From contig NZ_WTYW01000001.1 of assembly GCF_009827635.1 (NCBI RefSeq), positions 1,134,001 through 1,198,000 of the forward strand: a stretch of DNA of 64,000 bases, read 5' to 3'. This document shows, piece after piece, positions 41,831 to 50,334 of the stretch. The stretch is from Parapontixanthobacter aurantiacus (GTDB lineage: Bacteria; Pseudomonadota; Alphaproteobacteria; Sphingomonadales; Sphingomonadaceae). The first letter of the stretch is position 1. Every line of letters starts with the position of its first letter. Position numbers and translations under genes: made by a program. Under the pieces are notes generated by a model. It saw only the letters and a list, made by a program, of their open reading frames with translations, was not told where the DNA came from and did not search any database.

Positions 41831-43126
41831 ATGCGCGACTTCGGCTCATCCGACGATCCACTGGTTCAGGCACAACTCGACCGACTGGCAAAACTGTCCC
41901 TGCCCGAGGGGCGGATCGGTCTGGACGCCATTCGCGCGCTGCTCTCCCGGCTCGGCGATCCGCAAACCCGCCTGCCACCGGTCTTTCATGTCGCCGGGAC
42001 GAACGGCAAGGGTTCGACCTGCGCCTTTCTGCGCACAATGCTGGAGGCGGACGGCAAGCGTGTCCACGCCACGATCAGCCCGCATCTCGTGCGTTACAAC
42101 GAGCGCATTCGCCTTGCCGGAGCGTTGATCGACGACTCCTCGCTCGCCAGCCTGCTCGAGGAAGTCCTCGACCATGCCGAGGGCATCAATCCGAGCTTCT
42201 TCGAAGTGACGATCGCCGCTGCGTTTCTAGCCTTCAGCCGGACGCCCGCCGATGCCTGCGTCGTCGAGGTCGGTCTCGGCGGCCGCTTCGATGCCACGAA
42301 CATATTGCCGTCGGATGTCCTCGCAGCTTGCGGCGTTGCCGCGCTCGGCATCGATCACGAACGCTTCCTGCTGGCGCCTGAAGAGGGCGCTCCGACCGAC
42401 CCGCTGGCGCGTATCGCGTTCGAAAAGGCGGGGATTGCGAAGCGCGGCGTGTCGCTGGTGACGCTGTCATACTCCGACGCGATGACACTCGAAATCGAAC
42501 GAGCCGCAATGACGAAAGGCGCGCCGCTGGCCATGCGCGGACGCGACTGGCATTCGAGCATCACGGACACCGGCCTTCACTATGCCGACCGCCATGGAGA
42601 AATCGCGCTCCCCCGGCCTGCACTTCTTGGAGAACATCAGTTCGAGAACGCCGCTCTCGCCATCGCGATGCTGCGGCATCAGGATTTCGTCACTGTCGAA
42701 GCGGACGCCTTGGCGACAGGCAATGGCGAAGCGCACTGGCCGGCACGTCTCCAACGGCTGGCGGACGGTCCGCTCGTGAGGGGCCGCGAAGTGTGGCTCG
42801 ACGGCGGCCATAATGCCAGCGCCGGCGAAGCGCTGGCGCGGCATTTTGCCGAAGAAGAGCTGCACCTCGTCATTGGCATGATCGAAGGCAAAAACCCTTC
42901 GGCCATCGTTCGACCGCTTCGGAAAAGCTTGCGCAGCATCACCGTCGTGCCCGTTCCAAATCACCCGGCCCATGGGCCGGCGGCTTTTGGGGACGGCGCA
43001 GCCTCGGCTCCGGACGTGCAGACTGCGCTCGATGCATTGCCCGAGGACGGCGCGGCGGTCCTGATCGCCGGATCGCTTTACCTCGCGGGTGAAGTTCTCA
43101 GGCTCAACGAGGAACTGCCCGACTAG
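41831..43126 (+). CDS. folC: Folylpolyglutamate synthase / dihydrofolate synthase
   Basis: FolC joins glutamate to dihydropteroate and to folates. The 431-residue Mur-ligase-like protein has the P-loop AGTNGKGST (55-63), ISPHLVRYNERIRL, VGLGGRFDATN, and the C-terminal LDGGHNASAGEAL. Length is normal. It follows accD by 21 bases and converges with an AmpG-like gene with a four-base stop overlap. Confidence 0.95.
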   Translation: MRDFGSSDDPLVQAQLDRLAKLSLPEGRIGLDAIRALLSRLGDPQTRLPPVFHVAGTNGKGSTCAFLRTMLEADGKRVHATISPHLVRYNERIRLAGALIDDSSLASLLEEVLDHAEGINPSFFEVTIAAAFLAFSRTPADACVVEVGLGGRFDATNILPSDVLAACGVAALGIDHERFLLAPEEGAPTDPLARIAFEKAGIAKRGVSLVTLSYSDAMTLEIERAAMTKGAPLAMRGRDWHSSITDTGLHYADRHGEIALPRPALLGEHQFENAALAIAMLRHQDFVTVEADALATGNGEAHWPARLQRLADGPLVRGREVWLDGGHNASAGEALARHFAEEELHLVIGMIEGKNPSAIVRPLRKSLRSITVVPVPNHPAHGPAAFGDGAASAPDVQTALDALPEDGAAVLIAGSLYLAGEVLRLNEELPD

Positions 43127-44487
43127 ACCGGCGGATCGGCGCGCGCATCGCCCTCGCCGACTTCACCCGCCGTGCCCATGGCCGCATCGACGAGGCCGGT
43201 GCGCATCATCCACCAGAACAGGATGATTCCCGGAAACGCCAGAATGGTCGTCAGCAGGTAGAAGTTCACGTAACCGAAATTTTCGATCAGCGATCCCGCC
43301 GTCGTCCCGGTGAGGAACCGCCCTACGATGCTCGCGCCAGCACTAATGAGCGCATATTGCGTCGCGGTGAAACGCAGGTCGCACAGGGCGGAGAAGTAAG
43401 CGACGACGACCACGCCGCCATAGCCGCTGGCGAAATTCTCGAACCCGATCGCGCCTGCCATGCCGAGGTTGCTTTTGCCCACCGCTGCGAGCGCGGCGAA
43501 GCTGACGTTGCTGATTGCCATCAGGATAAGCGCTATGAGGACGGACCGTTTGAGGCCGAGTTTTGCATAGATGACGCCGCCGACGAAGACACCGATGATG
43601 AGCGCCCAGAACCCGACGCCGATGTCGTAGATCGCGATCTCGTCATTGGTGTAGCCAAGATCGTCGAACAGCAGGCGGAAAGTCAGGTTGGCGAGCGTGT
43701 CGCCGATCTTGTGGACGAGGATGAAGACGAGCACGAGCCACGCGCCGCTCCGCCGGAAGAATTCGGTGAAGGGTCCGGCGATGGATTGCCACATCTCGCC
43801 CATGCTGCGCCGCTCGACCACGACTTTGCGGCGGGGCGGCTCGCCCAGAATGAGTGCGGTCAGCATCGCCGGAAGGGCGAAGACGGCACAGGCGATATAG
43901 GCCGCTTCCCAGCCATAGCGGGCAGCAACCACGAGCGCGAGGGCCCCGGCTGCCGCCGCGCCGATGCGCCAGCCATACTGGCTCATCCCCGAACCGGTAC
44001 CCAGCTGATAGGGCTTCAGCGTCTCGATACGATAGGCATCGATCACGATGTCGAAGCTCGCCCCGGCGAGCCCGAGAAGGACGGCGGAGGTTGCGACCCA
44101 CAGGATGTCCGCCTGCGGATCGGCCAGCGCCAGATTGACGGTCGCTGCCATGACGAGAATGCCGATGAGGACCATCCATGAGACCCGTTGCCCCAGCCAG
44201 TTGCTAAGGATTGGGAGGCGGACGCCATCGACGACCCATGCCCAGAGGAACTTCAGATTGTAGACGAGAAACGCGAGCGTGAAGGCGGTCACCGTCGACT
44301 TGTCGATGCCGTTCTGGGCAAGCCGCGTCGTGAGGGTCGCTGCCAGCATCGCAAAGGGGAAACCCGATGAAATGCCAAGGAAGAAGGACGCCAGCGATTC
44401 CTTCTCCAGATATGGCTTTATCGATTCGCCGAGAGAGCGCTTGCCTCGTGCATTGCCGTCGTCGATCCGTTCGGCGGTTCCGCTCAT
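43123..44487 (-). CDS. MFS permease of the AmpG (muropeptide) type
   Basis: A 454-residue, 12-helix transporter. The start resembles AmpG proteins (YLEKESLASFFLGISSGFPFAMLAATL), and the motif DIVIDAYRIETL with GSGMSQYGWRIGA is characteristic of the AmpG family, which imports GlcNAc-anhydroMurNAc peptides. That fits the LdcA- and Mpl-like genes at the other end of the window. The start at 44487 (MSGTAERID) was preferred because GAGGG lies 12 bases before it; an ATG at 44499 is possible. AmpG relatives can also carry other substrates. Confidence 0.82.
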   Translation of the reverse strand: MSGTAERIDDGNARGKRSLGESIKPYLEKESLASFFLGISSGFPFAMLAATLTTRLAQNGIDKSTVTAFTLAFLVYNLKFLWAWVVDGVRLPILSNWLGQRVSWMVLIGILVMAATVNLALADPQADILWVATSAVLLGLAGASFDIVIDAYRIETLKPYQLGTGSGMSQYGWRIGAAAAGALALVVAARYGWEAAYIACAVFALPAMLTALILGEPPRRKVVVERRSMGEMWQSIAGPFTEFFRRSGAWLVLVFILVHKIGDTLANLTFRLLFDDLGYTNDEIAIYDIGVGFWALIIGVFVGGVIYAKLGLKRSVLIALILMAISNVSFAALAAVGKSNLGMAGAIGFENFASGYGGVVVVAYFSALCDLRFTATQYALISAGASIVGRFLTGTTAGSLIENFGYVNFYLLTTILAFPGIILFWWMMRTGLVDAAMGTAGEVGEGDARADPPV

Positions 44488-44551
44488 AAACTTTACCATC
44501 CCTCGCAATTTTATGTCACACTAGCTGCATGATGCGGATAGGAACAGCGGA

Positions 44552-45712
44552 ATGAATGCCACCCAAACCATCGAAAGACCGCGGCGGGCAAGCGCGGCGC
44601 AACGCGCCCTTGCCGACCGGATCGTCGCGGACGATGCAAAGCGCTCCGATGCCGTGTCCTCGGTCCCGACCAGCGTCTATACCGATCCCGCCCATTTCGA
44701 GGCGGAAAAAGCGACCCTATTCGCGAAGATGCCGCAAGTCATCGCGCCGGCCGCGCTGCTTGGCGAACCGGGCATGGCGGTGCCGCACGATTTGACGGGC
44801 AAACCCCTGCTGCTGACCCGCGACAAGCAAGGCAAGGCGCATGTTTTCATGAATGTCTGCCGGCACCGCGGAACGCGTCTCGTCGAAGGCAGTGAAGCGC
44901 AATGCAGCGCGCGGCTCGTCTGTCCCTACCACGCCTGGACCTACAAACTGGACGGAGAATTGCTGGCCCTTCCTCGCACCGATGCGTTTCCCGACCTCGA
45001 CAAGAAACAATATGGTCTTGTCGAATTGCCGAGTGAGGAAGCGGGCGGCCTCATCTGGTTCTGCCCGGCGAAAACTGCGGACTTCGCTCATGCTCGCGAA
45101 CTCGCGCCTGACTTCGCGGCATTCGGCATGGACGAAGGTGTCCTTTTTCGCCGCAAGACGCACGAAGTCGCATCGAACTGGAAACTCATCATGGATGCGT
45201 TTCTCGAAAGCTATCACGTGACGCGGTTGCATAGTGCGACCATCGGGCCGTTCTTCAAGGACGGCATAACTGCGGGCGATCTCGTCGGGCCGCATCACCG
45301 CAGCGCGGTCGGACGAATGGAAGAGATGGAAGCGATCGACCTCGACGACATGGACGCCCTTCGCCGCACCGTCACCTTCGCCTATCAACTCGTCCCTGCG
45401 ACGGTCATCGTGCCGAGCCCCGACTACGTGAACGTCATGACGATCTGGCCTCAAGCGCACAACCGGACGCTGGTCGAGGATTTCATGATCATCCCGGAAG
45501 AGCCGAAGACGGACAAGGCACGCGACCATTGGGAGCGAAGCTGGAAGCTGCTCGATGGCGGCGTCTTCGCTTCGGAAGATTTCCGCGCTGCCGAACTGGG
45601 GCAGCAGGGCCTCGAAAGCGGGACCATCGAACAGCTGACGCTCGGCACGCTGGAGGATGGCATCCGCCAGTTTCACGAAACGCTGCAGGAACGGATCGCC
45701 GCATTGCGCTGA
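44552..45712 (+). CDS. Rieske-type aromatic ring-hydroxylating oxygenase, large subunit
   Basis: A 386-residue oxygenase alpha subunit. The Rieske [2Fe-2S] cluster ligands are CRH (Cys103, His105) and CPYH (Cys124, His127). The catalytic domain has NWKLIMDAFLESYHVTRLH with Asp215 as bridging residue and His222 and His227 as mononuclear-iron ligands. No reductase or ferredoxin gene lies nearby, so electrons must come from elsewhere. The substrate cannot be told; relatives range from aromatic-acid dioxygenases to quaternary-amine or carnitine-type monooxygenases. Confidence 0.88.
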   Translation: MNATQTIERPRRASAAQRALADRIVADDAKRSDAVSSVPTSVYTDPAHFEAEKATLFAKMPQVIAPAALLGEPGMAVPHDLTGKPLLLTRDKQGKAHVFMNVCRHRGTRLVEGSEAQCSARLVCPYHAWTYKLDGELLALPRTDAFPDLDKKQYGLVELPSEEAGGLIWFCPAKTADFAHARELAPDFAAFGMDEGVLFRRKTHEVASNWKLIMDAFLESYHVTRLHSATIGPFFKDGITAGDLVGPHHRSAVGRMEEMEAIDLDDMDALRRTVTFAYQLVPATVIVPSPDYVNVMTIWPQAHNRTLVEDFMIIPEEPKTDKARDHWERSWKLLDGGVFASEDFRAAELGQQGLESGTIEQLTLGTLEDGIRQFHETLQERIAALR

Positions 45713-45742
45713 ACGGCGAAGGCGCTTAGGTGCGCTCGCGTA

Positions 45743-46534
45743 ATGAGCGGAAACGATACGTCTTCAAATTCTTCGAGCACGAAGCCCGAAGGGCACCGGA
45801 TAGCAAAGCTGCTGGCCCGCGCCGGTATCGCCAGCCGCCGTGAGGTGGAGCGCATGATCGAGGCCGGAAGGGTCGCGATTGACGGAAAGACGCTCGACAC
45901 ACCGGCGACGATCGTTCGCGATCTCAAGGGCGTGACTGTCGATGACAAGCCTGTCGGGAAGCCCGATCCCGCGCGCCTCTTCATCTTTCACAAGCCGCAG
46001 GGCCTTTTGACCGCGGAGCGCGACTTTTCCGGGCGTCCCACCATTTACGCTGCCTTGCGCAACGCCCTGCCCAAGGGAACCCCGCGGGTCATGCCGGTGG
46101 GACGGCTCGACTTCAACACGGAGGGGCTGCTCCTGATGACCAATGACGGCGCGCTGAAACGCGCGCTTGAACTGCCTTCGAGTCAGATCGAGCGGACGTA
46201 TCGCGCGCGCGCCTTCGGCGAGGTCTCACAGGAGCAACTCGAAGATCTGATCGAGGGCATAACGATCGACGGTGTGCGCTACGGGCGGATCGATGCCAAT
46301 CTGGAACGGCGGACTGGCCGCAACCAATGGATCGAGCTGACCCTGACCGAGGGCAAGAACCGCGAAGTCAGGCGCGTGCTCGAACATCTCGGGCTCGAAG
46401 TGTCGCGTCTGATGCGGATACGCTACGGCGCTTTCGAACTAGCGGACCTGCCGCGCGGCGCAGCGGTCGAAGTCAAGCAGAGCGAGGTCGAGCGTCTGCG
46501 CAAGGAACTGGCAAGGGACGCGCGCCGGGCATGA
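45743..46534 (+). CDS. RsuA/RluB family rRNA pseudouridine synthase
   Basis: The 263-residue protein has an N-terminal S4-like RNA-binding part (RIAKLLARAGIASRREVERMI) and the catalytic domain with GRLDFNTEGLLLMTNDG, where Asp123 is the nucleophile, and NREVRRVLEHLGLEVSRLMRI. Presence of the S4 domain and a C-terminal tail fits RluB (23S U2605) better than RsuA, but the two are close. It overlaps rsmD by four bases, forming an rRNA-modification pair. Confidence 0.9.
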   Translation: MSGNDTSSNSSSTKPEGHRIAKLLARAGIASRREVERMIEAGRVAIDGKTLDTPATIVRDLKGVTVDDKPVGKPDPARLFIFHKPQGLLTAERDFSGRPTIYAALRNALPKGTPRVMPVGRLDFNTEGLLLMTNDGALKRALELPSSQIERTYRARAFGEVSQEQLEDLIEGITIDGVRYGRIDANLERRTGRNQWIELTLTEGKNREVRRVLEHLGLEVSRLMRIRYGAFELADLPRGAAVEVKQSEVERLRKELARDARRA

Positions 46535-47112
46535 CCAAGCGCAATCCTTCCGCAAAGCCGAAACCGTTGCGCGTCATCGGCGGCGAATGGCGCGGACGCA
46601 CGATGCTTTCGCCCAAGGGGGAGACGACGCGTCCGACCGCAGACCGGACCCGCGAAACCCTGTTCAACATGCTGGCCAGCCGGATCGGCAGTTTCGAAGG
46701 ATTGTCAGTCGCCGATCTCTTCGCCGGAAGTGGTGCTCTGGGGCTGGAGGCCTTGTCGCGCGGTGCGGCTTCTTGCCTGTTCGTCGAAGAGGACAAACAG
46801 GCCGTCGAAGCGATTCGCGCCAATATCGCCAAGTTCGAAGTCCGAAGCCGCTGTGAAGTCCATCATGGCTCGGTCATGCAACTCGGACCCGCGAAGGTTC
46901 CCCATGATCTCATCCTGCTCGACCCACCTTACGGAACGGGCGCCGGGAACGTCGCTCTCGATCGCCTCGACCGGCTGGGTTGGGTCGGATCGGCAACGTG
47001 GATCGCGTTGGAAACGGCGCGGCAGGACGAGGTCGAAATTAAGTCTTTGTCTGTCGAAGCCGAACGGATCGTCGGCAAGGCGAAGCTGACCCTTTTGCGC
47101 GTTTCGGGGTGA
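46531..47112 (+). CDS. rsmD: 16S rRNA (guanine966-N2)-methyltransferase RsmD
   Basis: RsmD methylates G966 of 16S rRNA using SAM. The 193-residue protein has the SAM motif FAGSGALGLE (64-73), the acidic end-of-strand FVEED, and the catalytic DPPY (131-134). It starts with RVIGGEWRGR after a short basic lead. The ATG overlaps the stop of the pseudouridine synthase gene (ATGA), and the frame upstream of it is shadow of that gene. A bidirectional terminator follows. Confidence 0.94.
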   Translation: MTKRNPSAKPKPLRVIGGEWRGRTMLSPKGETTRPTADRTRETLFNMLASRIGSFEGLSVADLFAGSGALGLEALSRGAASCLFVEEDKQAVEAIRANIAKFEVRSRCEVHHGSVMQLGPAKVPHDLILLDPPYGTGAGNVALDRLDRLGWVGSATWIALETARQDEVEIKSLSVEAERIVGKAKLTLLRVSG

Positions 47113-47124
47113 CGACCCTCGTAC

Positions 47125-47154
47125 AAAAAAAACGGCCCCCGTCGGAGGCCGTTT
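47125..47154. terminator. Bidirectional intrinsic terminator
   Basis: An 8-bp inverted repeat AAACGGCC (47130-47137) and GGCCGTTT (47147-47154). On the minus strand it is followed by eight T residues, so it should end the 47181-47870 transcript efficiently; on the plus strand it follows rsmD with a shorter T-run. Confidence 0.8.
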
Positions 47155-47180
47155 CTCTATCCTGAAACCGAAAATCTCAA

Positions 47181-47870
47181 TCAGTTCGGTCGTGTCGCCG
47201 GGAGCGGTTCGTCGATCTCGCTTGCCGGGCGTCCCGGCCAATAGGAGAGAGGCTGTTCAACGCCGGGGCCTCTTTTCCCTGCTTCCCAAGGGTTCATGCA
47301 GTTATCATCCATATCCGAATTACAAATCGGATATTCTCCATTATGCGGGGCGGGTGCGGCCTGAACCTCTTCGTTACGGACAAACCGGATATTGCCGGAA
47401 TTGCCCATGTTACTCATCATGGCGGTCGAACTCGAATTGTTCATACCGGTAGGGCTCGCGTTGTTCATGCCAGTTTGGCTCGAATTGTTCATTCCGGACA
47501 TACCCGACTGCCGTGCATTGACCTGATTCATGATGCTGGTCCAAGCGGCGGTCCGCTGCGTTTCGCCGAGATTGTAGACCTGGACGCGCTGCTCGTCATT
47601 GAGCATCCACCACGCATCCTGCTGGTCATCGTTTAGCGTGAAATAGTATTCTTGAACGCCACCGGGCCAGTTGTCGTAGGTTGATTGCTGCGTCGCGTTC
47701 CAGCTATCGTAATCGGTCTGCTGCATGGTCGTCATTTCATAGGCGTCCATGCTGTCGGCCATTTCCTCGTTCATCGCCTGACCGCCCTCATTATGGTGAT
47801 CGGCGAGTGCGGGCGCGGAAAACATTGCGAGCGCCAGTCCTGCGGCGCCTGACATCAAAAGATTTCTCAT
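47181..47870 (-). CDS. Secreted protein with Gly-Met-Asn-Asn-Ser repeats
   Basis: A 229-residue protein with a signal peptide cleaved near ALA (residue 23). A His/Glu/Met-rich start leads to a conserved-looking aromatic block (a Tyr/Trp/Gln-rich segment with WPGGVQEYYF and AWWMLNDEQRVQVYNL). Then comes a low-complexity stretch of at least four variants of GMNNSS-T, and finally a short part with two Cys (PICNSDMDDNCMNPW). The aromatic block resembles exported proteins of unknown function in sphingomonads; the repeats may be a flexible linker or metal-binding Met segment. Ends at a T8 terminator. Confidence 0.7.
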   Translation of the reverse strand: MRNLLMSGAAGLALAMFSAPALADHHNEGGQAMNEEMADSMDAYEMTTMQQTDYDSWNATQQSTYDNWPGGVQEYYFTLNDDQQDAWWMLNDEQRVQVYNLGETQRTAAWTSIMNQVNARQSGMSGMNNSSQTGMNNASPTGMNNSSSTAMMSNMGNSGNIRFVRNEEVQAAPAPHNGEYPICNSDMDDNCMNPWEAGKRGPGVEQPLSYWPGRPASEIDEPLPATRPN

Positions 47871-47949
47871 TGGTGCTTACTCCATCGTGGAATTACACCA
47901 ATTCTACCATTACAGGGGCGTCGGGTTCCGAAATCGCGACAGACCGCCC

Positions 47950-47981
47950 TTGCCGCAGGAGCAGGTGTTCTCTAACTGTTC
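47950..47981 (+). promoter_or_regulatory. SOS-type uvrD promoter with LexA box GTTC-N7-GTTC
   Basis: The LexA-binding consensus of alphaproteobacteria, GTTC-N7-GTTC, is matched exactly at 47967-47981. It overlaps a promoter candidate (TTGCCG at 47950, 17-base spacer, TAACTG at 47973). Start of transcription would fall a few bases before the ATG at 47989, which lacks a Shine-Dalgarno sequence, suggesting a near-leaderless message. LexA would block the -10 region. Confidence 0.6.
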
Positions 47982-47988
47982 ACCGGTA

Positions 47989-50295
47989 ATGACCGACTTG
48001 CCCGCCGCTACCGACACTACCGCATCGAACGACGTTCCCGCCTATGCGCGGATGCTCAATCCGCCGCAGCGCGAGGCGGTTCTGACGACCGAAGGGCCGG
48101 TCCTCATGCTGGCTGGCGCGGGGACGGGCAAGACGGCCGCCCTTACCGCTCGCCTCGCTCATCTGATCGCCATGCGCCTTGCGTGGCCCAGCGAAATTCT
48201 CTGCGTCACCTTCACGAACAAGGCGGCGCGCGAGATGCGGGAGCGCGTGGGCCGTCATGTCGGTCCGGCCGTAGAAGGAATGCCCTGGCTCGGAACGTTC
48301 CACTCCGTATGCGCGAAGATGCTGCGCCGTCATGCCGAACTGGTCGGACTGAAGAACAATTTCACGATCATCGACACCGACGATCAGCTACGCCTTTTGA
48401 AACAGCTCATCACGGCGAACGAACTGGACGAAAAGCGCTTCCCCGCGCGGCAGTTGGCGGGTCTTATCGACAGGTGGAAGAACCGCGGGCTCAATCCCGG
48501 CGATCTCGATGCGGGCGAGAACGAGGCCTATGCGAACGGCCAGGGCGCGAAATTCTATGGCCTGTATCAGGATCGTCTGAAGGAGCTGAATGCGTGCGAT
48601 TTCGGCGATCTGCTGCTGCACATGCTCAACATTTTCCGCACCGAGCCAGAGGTGCTCGCGCAATACCACCAGCGGTTCAAATACATCCTCGTCGACGAAT
48701 ATCAGGACACCAACCAGGTCCAGTATCTCTGGCTCCGGCTCCTCGCGCAGCATCGCCGCAATATTTGCGTTGTGGGCGATGACGACCAGTCGATCTACAG
48801 CTGGCGCGGCGCGGAAGTCGCCAATATCCTCCGTTTCGAGAGGGATTTTTCGGGCGCGAAAGTCATCAAGCTCGAACAGAATTATCGTTCGACCCCGCAA
48901 ATCCTTGCGGCGGCATCCGGCTTAATCGACGCGAACAGCCAGCGGCTGGGCAAGGAGTTGTGGACCGAACTGCCCAAGGGCGACAAGGTGAGCATCGTCG
49001 GTGTGTGGGACGGGCCGGAGGAAGCCCGCCGCGTCAGCGAAGAGATCGAGCGGCTCGAAGGTCAGGGCGCCTCGATGGACGAGGTCGCCATCCTCGTTCG
49101 CGCTCAGTACCAAACGCGCGAGTTCGAAGATCGCTTCATCCAGACCGGTATCGCCTATCGCATCATCGGCGGCTTTCGCTTCTACGAGCGGGCCGAAATC
49201 CGGGACGCACTCGCCTATTTGCGGGTCATCGCGCAACCTGCGGACGATCTTGCGTTCGAGCGAATCTACAATCAACCCAAGCGCGGCCTCGGCGCAAAGA
49301 CGCTGGAGGCAATGCGCCGCCATGCCCGCCGCGCGCAGATGCCGCTGGCGGCTGCGTCTCTCGATCTTGCCAATACGGACGAACTGCCGAAGCGCGCGGA
49401 GAATACGCTTGTCGCATTATTGCGCGACTTCGCGAAGTGGCGAGAAGAGGCGGAAAACGTGTCGCCCGCCGATCTGTTGCGAACGGTCATCACCGAAAGC
49501 GGCTATGAGGACATGCTGCAGAAGGACCGATCCGCCGAAGCCGCCGGTCGGCTCGAGAACTTGTCGGAACTCGCCCGCGCAATGGAAGAATACGAGACGC
49601 TGACCGATTTTCTCGAACACGTTTCCCTCATCATGGACAATGACGCGGCGAACGAGGGCGAGAAGGTAACGATCATGACGATGCACGGGGCGAAGGGCCT
49701 CGAATTCGACAACGTCTTCCTGCCCGGTTGGGAAGAAGGCGTGTTCCCTTCGCAGCGCGCACTCGACGAGGGCGGTCTCGCCAGCCTCGAGGAGGAACGC
49801 CGCCTCGCCTATGTCGCGATCACGCGGGCAAAGCGACGCTGCACGATCCTTCATGCCGCGAACCGCCGCATCTATGGTCAGTGGACCAGTTCTATTCCCA
49901 GCCGCTTCATCGAGGAATTGCCCGACGACCACATCGAAAGCGAGACGACGATGAGCGGCGGTGCGTCGCTATGGCGCGCGAACTGGACGGAGAACGAGGA
50001 TCCTTTCGCGCATGTCGCACAGGCGGCACCGGGCAAGTCCTCCTCGCGCGGTCCTGGTTGGCAGCGCGCACTGGCGACCGGATACGAGCCCCGACAGCAG
50101 CGCGTTGCGGAAAGCAAGCGGTCCGCGGCGAGTTTCGCGGCCCGGCCCCGGACCGACATCGCGGTCGGAGCGCAGGTGGTTCACGACAAGTTCGGCAGCG
50201 GCGTCGTGATGGATCAGGAAGGCAACAAGCTCGAAATCGAATTCGAAGATGTCGGCCTTAAACGCGTGATCGACAGCTTCGTCCGTCTCGCCTGA
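47989..50295 (+). CDS. uvrD: UvrD/PcrA-type DNA helicase II
   Basis: A superfamily 1A 3'-5' helicase in nucleotide-excision and mismatch repair. The 768-residue protein has the Q motif LNPPQREAV, Walker A AGAGTGKT (42-49), FTNKAAREMRERV, the DEYQDTNQVQY motif II, GDDDQSIYSWRGA, the later VTIMTMHGAKGLEFDNVF and YVAITRAKRRC, and a C-terminal Tudor-like end (GAQVVHDKFGSGVV). The ATG at 47989 was chosen because it starts MTDLPA and sits right behind an SOS-type promoter; 34 upstream codons would overlap that promoter. Confidence 0.96.
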   Translation: MTDLPAATDTTASNDVPAYARMLNPPQREAVLTTEGPVLMLAGAGTGKTAALTARLAHLIAMRLAWPSEILCVTFTNKAAREMRERVGRHVGPAVEGMPWLGTFHSVCAKMLRRHAELVGLKNNFTIIDTDDQLRLLKQLITANELDEKRFPARQLAGLIDRWKNRGLNPGDLDAGENEAYANGQGAKFYGLYQDRLKELNACDFGDLLLHMLNIFRTEPEVLAQYHQRFKYILVDEYQDTNQVQYLWLRLLAQHRRNICVVGDDDQSIYSWRGAEVANILRFERDFSGAKVIKLEQNYRSTPQILAAASGLIDANSQRLGKELWTELPKGDKVSIVGVWDGPEEARRVSEEIERLEGQGASMDEVAILVRAQYQTREFEDRFIQTGIAYRIIGGFRFYERAEIRDALAYLRVIAQPADDLAFERIYNQPKRGLGAKTLEAMRRHARRAQMPLAAASLDLANTDELPKRAENTLVALLRDFAKWREEAENVSPADLLRTVITESGYEDMLQKDRSAEAAGRLENLSELARAMEEYETLTDFLEHVSLIMDNDAANEGEKVTIMTMHGAKGLEFDNVFLPGWEEGVFPSQRALDEGGLASLEEERRLAYVAITRAKRRCTILHAANRRIYGQWTSSIPSRFIEELPDDHIESETTMSGGASLWRANWTENEDPFAHVAQAAPGKSSSRGPGWQRALATGYEPRQQRVAESKRSAASFAARPRTDIAVGAQVVHDKFGSGVVMDQEGNKLEIEFEDVGLKRVIDSFVRLA

Positions 50296-50334
50296 TAAGG
50301 TTCGGCTGCGGAGCGCGGACCTGAAGGTCTGCAC

